In this document: in pieces, positions 32,363 through 43,239 of the stretch
Layout: every line of letters starts with the position of its first letter
How positions within the stretch are numbered: the first letter of the stretch is position 1
NCBI GenBank assembly: GCA_020438845.1
Contig: JAGQTV010000100.1
Span: 1 to 60,336 of the forward strand
DNA length: 60,336 nucleotides
Reading direction: 5' to 3'
DNA from: Mycobacterium sp.
GTDB lineage: Bacteria > Actinomycetota > Actinomycetes > Mycobacteriales > Mycobacteriaceae
Position numbers and translations under genes: made by a program
Notes under the pieces: model-generated
Database searches by the model: none
The model's input: only the letters and a program-made list of their open reading frames with translations
Told to the model about the DNA's origin: nothing

Positions 32363-33871
32363 TCAGTCGCCCGCGCCAGCCTTGGCGGCCTTACGGGCGG
32401 CCCCGTGCCGACTCTTTTGATGTGCGGCCGTTCCCTTGCCGGCAGCGGCCCTGGTCGAACCGCCGGCCCTCGGATGCGATCTGCGGGTACTGCCCGCCGT
32501 TGACTGTGAATCGGTCGTCGCCGCCTCATTGGCAGACTCATCACGGACCGACACGGACTCATCAGGGACCGACACGGGGTCGTCCGATGCGGACTCCGGG
32601 GTCGTGCCCGTCTGCGGTGCGGCCGTCTCCAACGCGGCTGTTTCCGACGCGGCCGCAACCGCGGCAGCCGCCCGCGCCCCCCTGGTGGCCGCCGCGCTAG
32701 GCGCGACGGAACTGGCGGACGACACGGGTGGGGTGAAGAGCGGATCGTTCAGGATGCCGCCCCACCTGCAGGTTCCGCTCGCTCCGCTGGCATCGTCGGC
32801 TGAACATCCACCCCCTTCCACGATCTTGGGGTACCCGTCGGTCTGGTCGATGGGGACGTACTCCAATCGGTAGCCGCCCAAGTGCTGGCCCCAACTGGTC
32901 AGCACCGAACGAATGCTCGGAATCGTCACGCCCCAGGATTGGTTCACGTCGTCGTACTGGATGACCCCAAGGCCGGCGGTCAGCGACTCGAACTGGCCCA
33001 GCGTGCCGTTGGGGCCGAGGAATCCGTAGATCGAGTCGTTCCAGGCCTGCTTGAAGTCGAGTTTGCTGATGTCCTGGAAGACCGCCTGGACCGTGTACAC
33101 AGCAGACTGAACCATGTAGGCGGCACCGGCCGCGATCTGCTTGCTGACGTCGCCGAGCAGCCCGGGGAGGCCGATATTGATCACGGATTGGAGGTTGGCG
33201 ATGACGTTGTTCACGATGTAACTGAGCGCGTTGAACGACTGCTCGACGCCGGCCGTCAAGGGCGCCAGGATTTCATCCTTGAGCGTGGCGATGGCCCCCG
33301 CGGAATCGCCTGCCGCCAACTGTTGGATGGCGGCGACAAGCGCGCCAGGAGCGTTGAAAAGAGCTTGGGACCCGTCGGTGACGAGCGCCAGCGGAATGGC
33401 CAAAGCGGCTTGACCGTACTCCGAGAAGTTGTTGGCCAGCGCTGCCAGACCACCGAAGGAGAACTGTTTGACGAAGTCCGGGATCAAGCCCAAGTACCCC
33501 GGTGAGTACTGCAAGCCATAGAAGGCTTCTTTGACCTGGGGGTTTGCGTCGCAGTTGGCCTGGTTGGCACACGTTTCGTACCAGCTGTAGAAGTTGTAGC
33601 CGTTACCGCCCAGGGCTTCGGGCGAAGGCCAGTTCAGGTAACCGCCGTAATAATCGTCGGCGTAGATGCTGCTGAAGATGTCACTGTTGAGGTACTGGAG
33701 CACCGTGCCGACTGCAGAGATCGGGTTGGCGACAGCAGACAGCTGGACGGCTGCCGCCACCCGCTGCATCGACGGAATCACGTCCGGCTGGATCGTCGGG
33801 TTCACGGCGATCGCCACTGCGCCGACGGCCGCGACCCCCGCGATCATCTGCGAACGAAGTGAGATTTGCAT
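32363..33871 (-). CDS. secreted/surface-type protein of unknown function (paralogue 3)
   Basis: A 502-residue protein beginning MQISLRSQMIAGVAAVGA, almost the same N-terminus as paralogue 2. A region with many Tyr, Asn and Trp and two cysteines close together (CANQANC) is followed by the shared central part (PGAL..., NNVIANLQSV, AWN...GFLGPNG, SLTAGLG). A second Cys pair (GGGCSADD, GTCRWGG) follows, then an Ala/Ser/Asp/Glu-rich low-complexity stretch and a basic His/Arg/Lys/Ala tail. The four cysteines could form two disulfides, which fits export. The start follows GAAGGAA. Function unknown. Confidence 0.8.
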   Translation of the reverse strand: MQISLRSQMIAGVAAVGAVAIAVNPTIQPDVIPSMQRVAAAVQLSAVANPISAVGTVLQYLNSDIFSSIYADDYYGGYLNWPSPEALGGNGYNFYSWYETCANQANCDANPQVKEAFYGLQYSPGYLGLIPDFVKQFSFGGLAALANNFSEYGQAALAIPLALVTDGSQALFNAPGALVAAIQQLAAGDSAGAIATLKDEILAPLTAGVEQSFNALSYIVNNVIANLQSVINIGLPGLLGDVSKQIAAGAAYMVQSAVYTVQAVFQDISKLDFKQAWNDSIYGFLGPNGTLGQFESLTAGLGVIQYDDVNQSWGVTIPSIRSVLTSWGQHLGGYRLEYVPIDQTDGYPKIVEGGGCSADDASGASGTCRWGGILNDPLFTPPVSSASSVAPSAAATRGARAAAAVAAASETAALETAAPQTGTTPESASDDPVSVPDESVSVRDESANEAATTDSQSTAGSTRRSHPRAGGSTRAAAGKGTAAHQKSRHGAARKAAKAGAGD

Positions 33872-33907
33872 TCGGGTTCCTTCAGAGCTGGGGTGAGTGA
33901 TCGCCCA

Positions 33908-33930
33908 ACAATACCTGAGAGCAAGCTAAA
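33908..33930 (-). promoter_or_regulatory. CTCAG-type promoter of surface protein 3 (degenerate)
   Basis: Minus strand: TTTAG (33926-33930), 6 bases, CTCAG (33915-33919), G, TATTGT (33908-33913), 36 bases before the ATG. The upstream pentamer matches only three of five bases, but the layout is the same as for the other two genes. Confidence 0.45.
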
Positions 33931-34074
33931 CGGGGTAGCGCTCCACGGAGATTTCAGCAAACAATATTTCCAACGCAGGGACAGGTCAGCGCGTAGACGG
34001 GCGAACCTTCCCCGCGTTGGTCCGGCTGCTCTACTGCGACGCCTCTCGATGAACAGAAGCTAAGAACCCGTCGG

Positions 34075-34866
34075 TCAGCGCAAGGCCGCAAGAACGGCAT
34101 CGGCGTATTCGGGGCGGCAGACCACCAGGTCGGGCAAGAGCGGGTCAGCACGGTTGTAACGCAGCGGCGTGCCGTCGATCCGCGACGTGTGTAAGCCCGC
34201 TGCGCGGGCGACCGCGACCGGCGCGGCCGAGTCCCACTCGTACTGACCACCGGCGTGCACGTACACCTCCGCGCGGCCCTGAACCACCGCGGCGACCTTG
34301 GCGCCCGCCGAGCCCATCGGTAGCAACTCCCCATTCAGGTATTCCATGACCTGCAGCGCGGCGGCCGGCGGACGGGTCCGCGACACCAGGATCCGCGGCG
34401 CCGCGGGTGGCGGCGGGGGCGGTGCGACCTCGGGGGTCGCCAGGGTGATCCCCTGCCCTGGCAGCGCCACCGCGCCGGCCACCAACCCGCCGTCCTGCCA
34501 GAGCGCGACATGCACCGCCCAGTCGTCGCGCCCGTCCTCGGAGAACTCCCGAGTCCCGTCCAGTGGGTCGACGATCCACACCCGATCGGCTTTCAATCGC
34601 ACCGGGTCGTCGGCCCCCTCTTCGGAGAGCACCGCGTCCCCCGGGCGCGCGACTGCCAGCGCCTGCATCAGGAAGTCGTGCGACCGCGCGTCACCGGCCG
34701 CCTTGCGCTCGGCGGCCGGGGCCTCGGCAAGTTCGGCCCGGACCGCCAGCAGCAGCTGGCCGGCATCCTGCGCCAGTCGGGCGGCCAGTTCGTGGTCACT
34801 AGTCATCTCAGGGCTCAATTCAGGGCTAGGTGGACGGCTCACGCCTGGGCTAGACGGACGGCTCAC
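34075..34866 (-). CDS. cysQ: 3'-phosphoadenosine 5'-phosphate phosphatase (inositol monophosphatase family)
   Basis: CysQ removes the 3' phosphate of PAP (and PAPS), the toxic by-product of sulfotransfer, and so tunes sulfate assimilation. The 263-residue protein has the metal-binding motifs SEEGADD, DPLDGTREFS and WDSAAPVAVA. The GTG at 34866 overlaps the cysNC stop (GTGA), supporting coupling. An ATG at 34806 (MTSDHELAARLA) is the alternative and would match the family N-terminus. The codons between them encode a Ser/Pro-rich duplication. Third gene of the cysD-cysNC-cysQ operon. Confidence 0.88.
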   Translation of the reverse strand: MSRPSSPGVSRPPSPELSPEMTSDHELAARLAQDAGQLLLAVRAELAEAPAAERKAAGDARSHDFLMQALAVARPGDAVLSEEGADDPVRLKADRVWIVDPLDGTREFSEDGRDDWAVHVALWQDGGLVAGAVALPGQGITLATPEVAPPPPPPAAPRILVSRTRPPAAALQVMEYLNGELLPMGSAGAKVAAVVQGRAEVYVHAGGQYEWDSAAPVAVARAAGLHTSRIDGTPLRYNRADPLLPDLVVCRPEYADAVLAALR

Positions 34867-36737
34867 GCCTGGGGCGTCAGCATGTCTACCACCTGTTGGG
34901 CCAATTCCTCCGCGGTGTGGTCGGGGGTCAGCCGCAAGTCGGGGTTCTTCGGGCGCTGGTAGGGGCTGTCGATTCCGGTGAAGTGCGTAATCTCGCCGCG
35001 ACGGGCGCGCGCGTAGAGGCCCTTGGGGTCGCGGCGCTCACAATCCACCAATGGCGTATCGACGAAGACCTCAAAGAACTCGATGCCGGCGTCGGCGTGC
35101 ACTCCGCGGGCCAGGTGCCGGTGCTCAGCTAGCGGACTGATCGCCGGCACCAACACCGTCAGGCCGGCATCTGCCATCAGGCTGGCGACGTGAGCCAGGC
35201 GACGCAGGTTCTCGGCCCTGTCGGCCATCGAGAAACCAAGGTCCGCGTTGAGCCCGTGCCGAAGGTTGTCTCCGTCGAGAATATAAGCAGGGCAACCATT
35301 TTCGAGCAGAATTCGCTCGACCAGCACCGCAACCGAAGACTTCCCCGAACCCGACAATCCGGTGAACCAGACCGTACGCCCCTTGGTCAGCCGATCGGTT
35401 ACCAGCGACTCGTGACGCACCGTGTTCGGCGAAGCACCCCGCGAGGACACCGGTGCGGTGTCGCGGACCATTCCCGCTGCAACAGTGCCGTTGGTTTCCG
35501 GGTCGATCAGAATGAATGAACCGGTCGCCGCATTGCGGGCGTATTCATCGAGCAGCAGCGGAACCTGGGTGCGCAGACTGATTCGGCCGAGTTCGTTGAG
35601 CTTCAAGGCGGTTGCACTCATGTCCCGGTGCAGGGTGTTGACATCGAGGCGGTAGTCCAGCGCGGTTACCCGGGCGCGGGTGGTACGTGTGGTCTGTTTG
35701 ATGACGTACTCACGGCCCGGCTCGAGCGCCGAACCATCGGCCATCCAGCACACCATGGCGTCGAACTCGCTGGTGGTTTCCGGCTGATTGTGCGGCCGAG
35801 CGATCATGTCGCCGCGGGAAATGTCGATGTCGTCGGCCAGGCTGACGGATACCGCCATTGGCGGGAATGCTTCGGCCACCGGACCGGTCGGACCGTCAAT
35901 GGTGGTGATGCGGCTCTTCACGCCGCTGGGCAACACGACTACGTCGTCACCGGGCCGGATGATTCCGCCGGCGACGGTGCCGGCGTAGCTGCGGTGGTCG
36001 GCGTGTTCCCGGGTCTGTGGCCGGATCACGTACTGCACCGGAAAGCGGGCGTCGACGAAGTTGACGTCACCGCCGATATAGACGTGCTCGAGGTGGTGCA
36101 GCAGAGACGGCCCCTCGTACCAAGAGGAATTGGCCGACTTGGACACCACGTTGTCGCCATGGAGCGCCGACATCGGAATGGTGGTGACGTCCTGAATATC
36201 CAAGCGGGCGGCAAAGGAGTGGAATTCCTCGCGAATAGCACTGAACCGCTTCCGGTCCCAGTCGATGAGGTCCATCTTGTTCACCGCCAGCACGATGTGC
36301 GACACCCCCAGCAACGAGGCCAGGAATGCGTGTCGGCGCGACTGCTCGAGCAGTCCGTGGCGAGCGTCGACCAGAACGATCACCAGTTGTGCGGTCGAGG
36401 CCCCGGTGACCATGTTGCGCGTGTACTGGATGTGCCCCGGGGTGTCGGCGATGATGAATTTCCGCTTGGCCGTGGCGAAATAGCGGTAGGCGACGTCGAT
36501 GGTGATGCCCTGTTCGCGTTCCGAACGCAGTCCGTCAGTGACCAGTGCCAGGTCGGTGTAGTCGTTGCCCCGCTCTCGCGACGTGCGCTCGACGGCCGCG
36601 AGCTGGTCTTCCATGACGGCCTTCGAGTCGTACAGCAACCGCCCGATCAGGGTTGACTTGCCGTCGTCGACCGAGCCGGCGGTGGCCAGCCGGAGCAGGT
36701 CGGTTGATTCAGGAACGTCGTTACCTGTGCTGACCAT
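34863..36737 (-). CDS. cysNC: bifunctional sulfate adenylyltransferase GTPase subunit / APS kinase
   Basis: The N-terminal half is the GTPase that drives APS formation with CysD; the C-terminal half phosphorylates APS to PAPS. In 624 residues the GTPase motifs are GSVDDGKST (21-29), DTPGH (98-102) and NKMD (153-156). The APS-kinase P-loop GLSGSGKSS lies at 460-468 and DGDN at 488-491. This fusion is the mycobacterial form. The start shares one base with the cysD stop (TGATG), and the stop overlaps cysQ. Confidence 0.97.
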   Translation of the reverse strand: MVSTGNDVPESTDLLRLATAGSVDDGKSTLIGRLLYDSKAVMEDQLAAVERTSRERGNDYTDLALVTDGLRSEREQGITIDVAYRYFATAKRKFIIADTPGHIQYTRNMVTGASTAQLVIVLVDARHGLLEQSRRHAFLASLLGVSHIVLAVNKMDLIDWDRKRFSAIREEFHSFAARLDIQDVTTIPMSALHGDNVVSKSANSSWYEGPSLLHHLEHVYIGGDVNFVDARFPVQYVIRPQTREHADHRSYAGTVAGGIIRPGDDVVVLPSGVKSRITTIDGPTGPVAEAFPPMAVSVSLADDIDISRGDMIARPHNQPETTSEFDAMVCWMADGSALEPGREYVIKQTTRTTRARVTALDYRLDVNTLHRDMSATALKLNELGRISLRTQVPLLLDEYARNAATGSFILIDPETNGTVAAGMVRDTAPVSSRGASPNTVRHESLVTDRLTKGRTVWFTGLSGSGKSSVAVLVERILLENGCPAYILDGDNLRHGLNADLGFSMADRAENLRRLAHVASLMADAGLTVLVPAISPLAEHRHLARGVHADAGIEFFEVFVDTPLVDCERRDPKGLYARARRGEITHFTGIDSPYQRPKNPDLRLTPDHTAEELAQQVVDMLTPQA

Positions 36738-37666
36738 CAGAAGTAACCCTCCCGTTTCCTGTCCTCCATGCCCGCCTCGGAGATGCGATCGTCGGCTCGG
36801 GTGGCCCCCCGTTCAGTGAGCCGTGACACCGCGGTCTCGGCGATCACGTCCTCCACCGTGCCGGCCGTGGATTCCACGCACCCGGTACAGGTGACGTCGC
36901 CAACGGTCCGGAAGCGAACCGACGTCTCGAATACCTCCTCATCGACGGAAGGCTGCATGTGCTCGTGCACCGCCAGCAGCATGCCGTCTCGCCGAAACAC
37001 CGGCCGGCGATGGGCGTAGTAGATGGCGGGCAGTTCGATGCCTTCTTCGCCGATGTAGGACCAGATGTCGTACTCGGTCCAGTTCGACAGCGGAAACACG
37101 CGAATGTGCTCCCCCTTGCGATACCGGCCGTTATAGAGATTCCACAGCTCGGGCCGTTGCGCCTTGGGATCCCACTGGCCGAACTCGTCGCGGAAGCTGA
37201 ACACCCGCTCCTTGGCCCGAGCCTTCTCTTCGTCGCGGCGCGCCCCTCCGAACGCGGCGTCGAATCGGTTCTCCCGGATCGCCCGAAGCAGGGTGACGGT
37301 CTGCAGCGGGTTACGCGACGGACCGTTGTCGACGACCCGGCCCGCGTCGATGTCCTCCTGCACGCTGGCGACCACCAACCGCAGCCTGTGGCGGTCGACG
37401 AGCGTGTCGCGGGTGGAGATCACTTCGTCGAAGTTGTGCCCGGTGTCGACGTGCATCACCGGAAACGGCAACCGGCCGGGCGCGAAGGCCTTGATCGCCA
37501 CATGGAGCATCACGATGGAGTCCTTGCCGCCGGAAAACAGCAGTACCGGCCTTTCGAACTCGGCTGCGACCTCCCGGAAGATATGGATGGCCTCGGCCTC
37601 CAGCGCGCGCAGTTGACTCAGCTGGTACCGGCCCGCAGTACGGTCTTCGACGACAGTGCCCGCCAT
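36737..37666 (-). CDS. cysD: sulfate adenylyltransferase subunit 2
   Basis: ATP sulfurylase subunit that forms adenylyl sulfate from ATP and sulfate. The 309-residue PP-loop protein has SGGKDS at 45-50 and the C-terminal motif DRISEAGMEDRKREGYF typical of CysD. First gene of the sulfate-activation operon, divergent from oppB. In M. tuberculosis I recall a carbonic anhydrase gene (canB) between them; here only 174 bases are left and no such gene is present. Confidence 0.97.
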   Translation of the reverse strand: MAGTVVEDRTAGRYQLSQLRALEAEAIHIFREVAAEFERPVLLFSGGKDSIVMLHVAIKAFAPGRLPFPVMHVDTGHNFDEVISTRDTLVDRHRLRLVVASVQEDIDAGRVVDNGPSRNPLQTVTLLRAIRENRFDAAFGGARRDEEKARAKERVFSFRDEFGQWDPKAQRPELWNLYNGRYRKGEHIRVFPLSNWTEYDIWSYIGEEGIELPAIYYAHRRPVFRRDGMLLAVHEHMQPSVDEEVFETSVRFRTVGDVTCTGCVESTAGTVEDVIAETAVSRLTERGATRADDRISEAGMEDRKREGYF

Positions 37667-37723
37667 GGTTCCTCGTTAAGTTGGTCGGATTTACCCGAAT
37701 TATCGAGCGTTTCCGCCATTAAG

Positions 37724-37762
37724 CCAGCCAGCTCGCAGGGGTGTCAAACCGTTGCTGGCTGG
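37724..37762. promoter_or_regulatory. 9-bp inverted repeat in the cysD-oppB divergent region
   Basis: CCAGCCAGC (37724-37732) and GCTGGCTGG (37754-37762) are perfect inverted repeats 21 bp apart, between two divergent operons. The arm spacing (two helical turns from arm edge to arm edge) fits a regulator dimer or looped pair. Confidence 0.4.
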
Positions 37763-37827
37763 AAATCCGACACGCCCGGATGACGCGCCTGGCACCCCGC
37801 CCGCGCGCTGCGTCGCCTGTGATCTCC

Positions 37828-37833
37828 TACCCT
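37828..37833 (+). promoter_or_regulatory. -10 hexamer of the opp operon (leaderless candidate)
   Basis: TACCCT followed by 7 bases and the oppB ATG, with no Shine-Dalgarno site. This fits a leaderless mRNA. Confidence 0.35.
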
Positions 37834-37840
37834 GTGCTGC

Positions 37841-38818
37841 ATGACGCGGTTCCTCGCGCGGCGGTTCGCCAACTACGTGGTGCTGCTGGCGTTGGCGTCG
37901 TTCCTGACGTTCACTCTGACGTCCTACACCTTCACTCCGCTCAACAGCTTGCTGCAGCGCAACCCACGCCCGCCACAGTCGGTCATCGATGCCAAAGCCG
38001 CCGAGTTGGATCTGGATAAACCAGTGCCTCTGCGCTATGCGCACTGGGTGTCCGGTGCGGTCCGCGGCGACTTCGGCACCACCGTCAACGGCCAGCCGGT
38101 CTCGGCGGAGTTGTGGCGCCGGATAGGGGTCAGCCTGCGGTTGCTGGTCCTCGGCTCGGTGCTGGGCACCGTGATCGGAGTCCTGGTCGGAGCGTGGGGG
38201 GCCATCCGCCAGTACCGGCTGTCGGACCGGCTGGTCACGCTGGCCTCGTTGCTGATCATCAGCACGCCGACCTTCGTGCTGGCCAATTTGCTGATCCTGG
38301 CCGCACTGCGGGTCAATTGGGCCACCGGCCTGCAGATCTTCGAGTACACCGGCGAAACCGCGCCGGTTCCGGTGGTCGGTGCCTGGAACCAATTCCTGGA
38401 CCGGCTGCAGCATCTGGTGCTGCCCACGATGACGCTGGCGCTGGTGTCGATCGCCGGATACAGCCGCTACCAGCGCAACGCCATGCTCGACGTACTCGGG
38501 CAGGATTTCATCCGCACCGCCCGGGCCAAGGGCCTGACCCGCCGTCAGGCCTTGTTCAAGCACGGCCTGCGCACTGCGCTGATCCCGATGGCGACGCTGT
38601 TCGCCTATAGCGTGGCCGGCCTGGTCACCGGAGCGGTGTTCGTCGAGAAGATCTTCGGCTGGCACGGCATGGGCGAGTGGGTGGTCCAGGGCATCGCCAC
38701 CCAGGACACCAACATCGTCGCCGCGATCACCGTGTTCTCCGGGGCGGTAGTGCTCCTGGCCGGGCTGCTCTCCGATGTCATCTACGCGATCCTCGACCCC
38801 CGGGTGCGGGTGACGTGA
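37841..38818 (+). CDS. oppB: oligopeptide ABC importer permease OppB
   Basis: One of two permeases of a peptide importer. The 325-residue protein has six membrane helices and the EAA coupling motif region TARAKGLTRRQALFKHGLR. It matches Rv1283c in place and order; the M. tuberculosis system is reported to take up glutathione-like and other oligopeptides. The stop overlaps the oppC start (GTGA). Confidence 0.95.
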   Translation: MTRFLARRFANYVVLLALASFLTFTLTSYTFTPLNSLLQRNPRPPQSVIDAKAAELDLDKPVPLRYAHWVSGAVRGDFGTTVNGQPVSAELWRRIGVSLRLLVLGSVLGTVIGVLVGAWGAIRQYRLSDRLVTLASLLIISTPTFVLANLLILAALRVNWATGLQIFEYTGETAPVPVVGAWNQFLDRLQHLVLPTMTLALVSIAGYSRYQRNAMLDVLGQDFIRTARAKGLTRRQALFKHGLRTALIPMATLFAYSVAGLVTGAVFVEKIFGWHGMGEWVVQGIATQDTNIVAAITVFSGAVVLLAGLLSDVIYAILDPRVRVT

Positions 38819-39713
38819 CCGCAAGCCCGGATATTGCCGTCGACAATCAGGAGTTCGTCTCCCGGCGCACCCTGGTGACCCGGCGCTTCCTGCACAACCG
38901 GCTGGCTGTCGTCGCACTGGCGGTGCTCGCCCTGTTGTTCGTCGCCGCCTACGCGGCGCCACCGCTGTTGCCCTACTCCCACACCGACATCGACTTCTTC
39001 GCTCTACAGGCCCCGCCGAGCCCAGAGCACTGGTTCGGCACCAACGCCATCGGCCAGGACGTGCTGGCGCAGGTGCTCCGGGGGATGCAGAAGTCGCTGC
39101 TGATCGGTGTCAGCGTGGCGGTGGTTTCGACGTTGATCGCGGCGACGGTGGGATCGGTGGCCGGATATTTCGGCGGCTGGCGGGACCGAGCCCTGATGTG
39201 GTTCGTCGACCTGCTGCTGGTGGTGCCCAGCTTCATCCTGATCGCGATCGTCAGCCCCCGCACCAAGAACTCGGCGAACATCGCGCTGCTGATCGTGCTG
39301 TTGTCCGCCTTCAGTTGGATGATCAGCTCGCGCATGGTGCGCGGTCTGACGATGAGCCTGCGGGAACGCGAATACGTTCAAGCCGCGCGGTACATGGGCG
39401 TTCCGAGTTGGCGGATCATCGCGCGCCACATCGTGCCGAACGTGGCGTCGATTCTGATCATCGACACCGCACTCAACGTCGGGGCGGCGATTCTGGCCGA
39501 AACCGGACTGAGCTTCCTGGGTTTCGGTGTCCAGCCTCCCGACGTCTCGCTGGGAACCCTGATCGCCGACGGCACCAAGTCCGCAACCACGTTCCCGTGG
39601 GTCTTCCTGTTTCCGGCCGGTGTGCTTGTGCTGATCCTGGTGTGCGCCAACCTGACTGGTGACGGCCTTCGGGACGCGCTCGACCCCGGCAGCCCCAACC
39701 TGCGGGGCAAGCG

Positions 39714-39717
<4 letters not shown>
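38815..39717 (+). CDS. oppC: oligopeptide ABC importer permease OppC
   Basis: Second permease, 300 residues, with an N-terminal cytosolic extension ([14 protein letters not shown]), the OppC_N helix and five more membrane helices. The coupling motif region is [20 protein letters not shown]. The GTG at 38815 overlaps the oppB stop and fits the family length; the longer frame from 38677 lies within oppB. Its stop overlaps the oppD start by four bases. Confidence 0.95.
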
Positions 39718-41555
<1,838 letters not shown>

Positions 41556-41559
41556 CATC

Positions 41560-43239
41560 GTGTCCGTGACCACACTGCTCCGCCGGCTGGCGGTCCTGTT
41601 ATGTGCGCTAGCGCTTGTCATTGCCGGCTGTTCGTCGAGCAAGCATGAAACGCCCTCCCCCGGCGGCAACGCCGAACTCGGCACCACCGCCGATATCAAC
41701 CCCCAGGATCCGGCCAGCCTCCAGAAGGGTGGCGACCTGCGGCTGGCGGTGGGCTCGTTCCCGGCCAACTTCAATACCCTCAACATCGACGGCAACGAGG
41801 CTGACACCGGCGGAATCCTGCGCCCCACCATGCCGCGGGCCTTCATCATCGCCGCCGACGGCTCGATGAAGGTGAACACCGACTACTTCACCTCGGTCGA
41901 GCTGACCAGCAGTGAGCCGCAGGTGGTCACCTACACCATCAACCCGAAGGCAACCTGGTCGGACGGGACGCCGATCACCTGGGAGGACATCGCCTCCCAG
42001 ATCAATGCCACCAACGGCAAGGACAAGTCTTTCGCCATCGCGGCACCCAACGGCAGCGACCGCGTCGGTTCGGTCACGCGAGGCGTCGACGACCGGCAGG
42101 CCATCGTCACCTTCGCCAAGCATTACGGCGAGTGGCGCGGCATGTTCGCCGGAAACACCATGCTGCTGCCAAAGAGCATGACGGCAACCCCAGAGGCCTT
42201 CAACAAAGGACAGTTGACCTCCCCGGGTCCCTCAGCCGGGCCGTTCATGGTGTCCGGGCTTGATCGCACCGCGCAGCGAATCACGCTGAGCCCAAACCCG
42301 AAATGGTGGGGGACGCCACCGTTGCTGAATTCGATCACCTATCTCGTACTCGATGATGCTGCTCGAATCCCGGCACTACAGAACAACACCATTGACGCCA
42401 CCGGGATAGCGTCCCTGGACGAGATGCAGATCGCGAGGGGAACCGCGGGGATATCGATCCGCCGTTCCCCGGGGCCGAGTTGGTACCACTTCACCTTCAA
42501 CGGTGCTCCGGGGTCGATCCTGTCGGACAAGGCCCTGCGACTGGCGATCGCCAAGGGAATCGACCGGCAGGCCATCGCCGATGTCACTCAGCGCGGACTG
42601 GTGGACAAGCCGGTACCGCTGAACAACCACATCTTCGTGGTGGGCCAGCAGGGCTACCAGGACAACAGCGAGGTAGCCGCCTACGACCCGGAAAAGGCCA
42701 AGGCCGAACTCGACGCACTGGGCTGGAAGCTCAATGGACAGTTCCGCGAGAAGGACGGCAAGCAGCTGGTGATCCGCGACGTTCTCTACGACTCCCAAAC
42801 CACGCGACAGGTGGCATTGGTGGCACAGAACAGCCTGGCGCAGATCGGGGTGAAGCTCGAGATCGACGCCAAGCCCGGCAACGGGTTCTTCACCAACTAC
42901 GTCAACGTGGGAGACTTCGACATCACCCAGTTCTCCTGGGTCGGTGACGCCTTCGCGCTGTGCTGCCTGAATCAGATCTACACCACCGGAGCCGAGAGCA
43001 ACTTCGGCAAGATCTCCAGTCCAGAGATCGACGCCAAGGTGGAGCAGACCCTCGACGAGCTGGATCCGGCGAAGGCCCGTGCACTGGCCAACGAGGTCGA
43101 CAAGCTGATCTGGGGCGAGGTGTTCAGCCTGCCGCTGACTCAGTCGCCGGGGAACGTGGCGGTACGCAGCACGCTGGCCAACTTCGGACCTGCCGGACTA
43201 GGCGACTTGGATTACAGCGCAATCGGTTTCATGAAGTAG
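41560..43239 (+). CDS. oppA: oligopeptide-binding lipoprotein OppA
   Basis: Substrate-binding lipoprotein of the importer, 559 residues, family 5 solute-binding protein. A signal sequence ends in the lipobox LVIAGC, so it is anchored on the outer face of the membrane. The body has typical SBP_bac_5 motifs such as TWSDGTPITWEDIASQI and DKALRLAIAKGIDRQAI. The start is GTG 41560 (VSVTTLL), 4 bases after oppD, or GTG 41566; the longer frame lies inside oppD. The stop overlaps the convergent hydrolase gene by 11 bases. Confidence 0.93.
   Translation: MSVTTLLRRLAVLLCALALVIAGCSSSKHETPSPGGNAELGTTADINPQDPASLQKGGDLRLAVGSFPANFNTLNIDGNEADTGGILRPTMPRAFIIAADGSMKVNTDYFTSVELTSSEPQVVTYTINPKATWSDGTPITWEDIASQINATNGKDKSFAIAAPNGSDRVGSVTRGVDDRQAIVTFAKHYGEWRGMFAGNTMLLPKSMTATPEAFNKGQLTSPGPSAGPFMVSGLDRTAQRITLSPNPKWWGTPPLLNSITYLVLDDAARIPALQNNTIDATGIASLDEMQIARGTAGISIRRSPGPSWYHFTFNGAPGSILSDKALRLAIAKGIDRQAIADVTQRGLVDKPVPLNNHIFVVGQQGYQDNSEVAAYDPEKAKAELDALGWKLNGQFREKDGKQLVIRDVLYDSQTTRQVALVAQNSLAQIGVKLEIDAKPGNGFFTNYVNVGDFDITQFSWVGDAFALCCLNQIYTTGAESNFGKISSPEIDAKVEQTLDELDPAKARALANEVDKLIWGEVFSLPLTQSPGNVAVRSTLANFGPAGLGDLDYSAIGFMK

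Noticed and set aside
29553-33871. PE/PPE or PE_PGRS family membership of the three surface proteins
   Set aside because: No PE or PPE N-terminal domain, no YxxxD/E export signal after a helical hairpin, and no GGAGGN-type repeats.
35628-36656. 342-codon open frame opposite cysNC
   Set aside because: Antisense shadow of the GTPase domain; no recognisable motif.
37700-38962. 420-codon minus-strand frame opposite oppB
   Set aside because: Antisense shadow with Gln/Arg/Asp-rich composition; oppB has clear membrane helices and family motifs.
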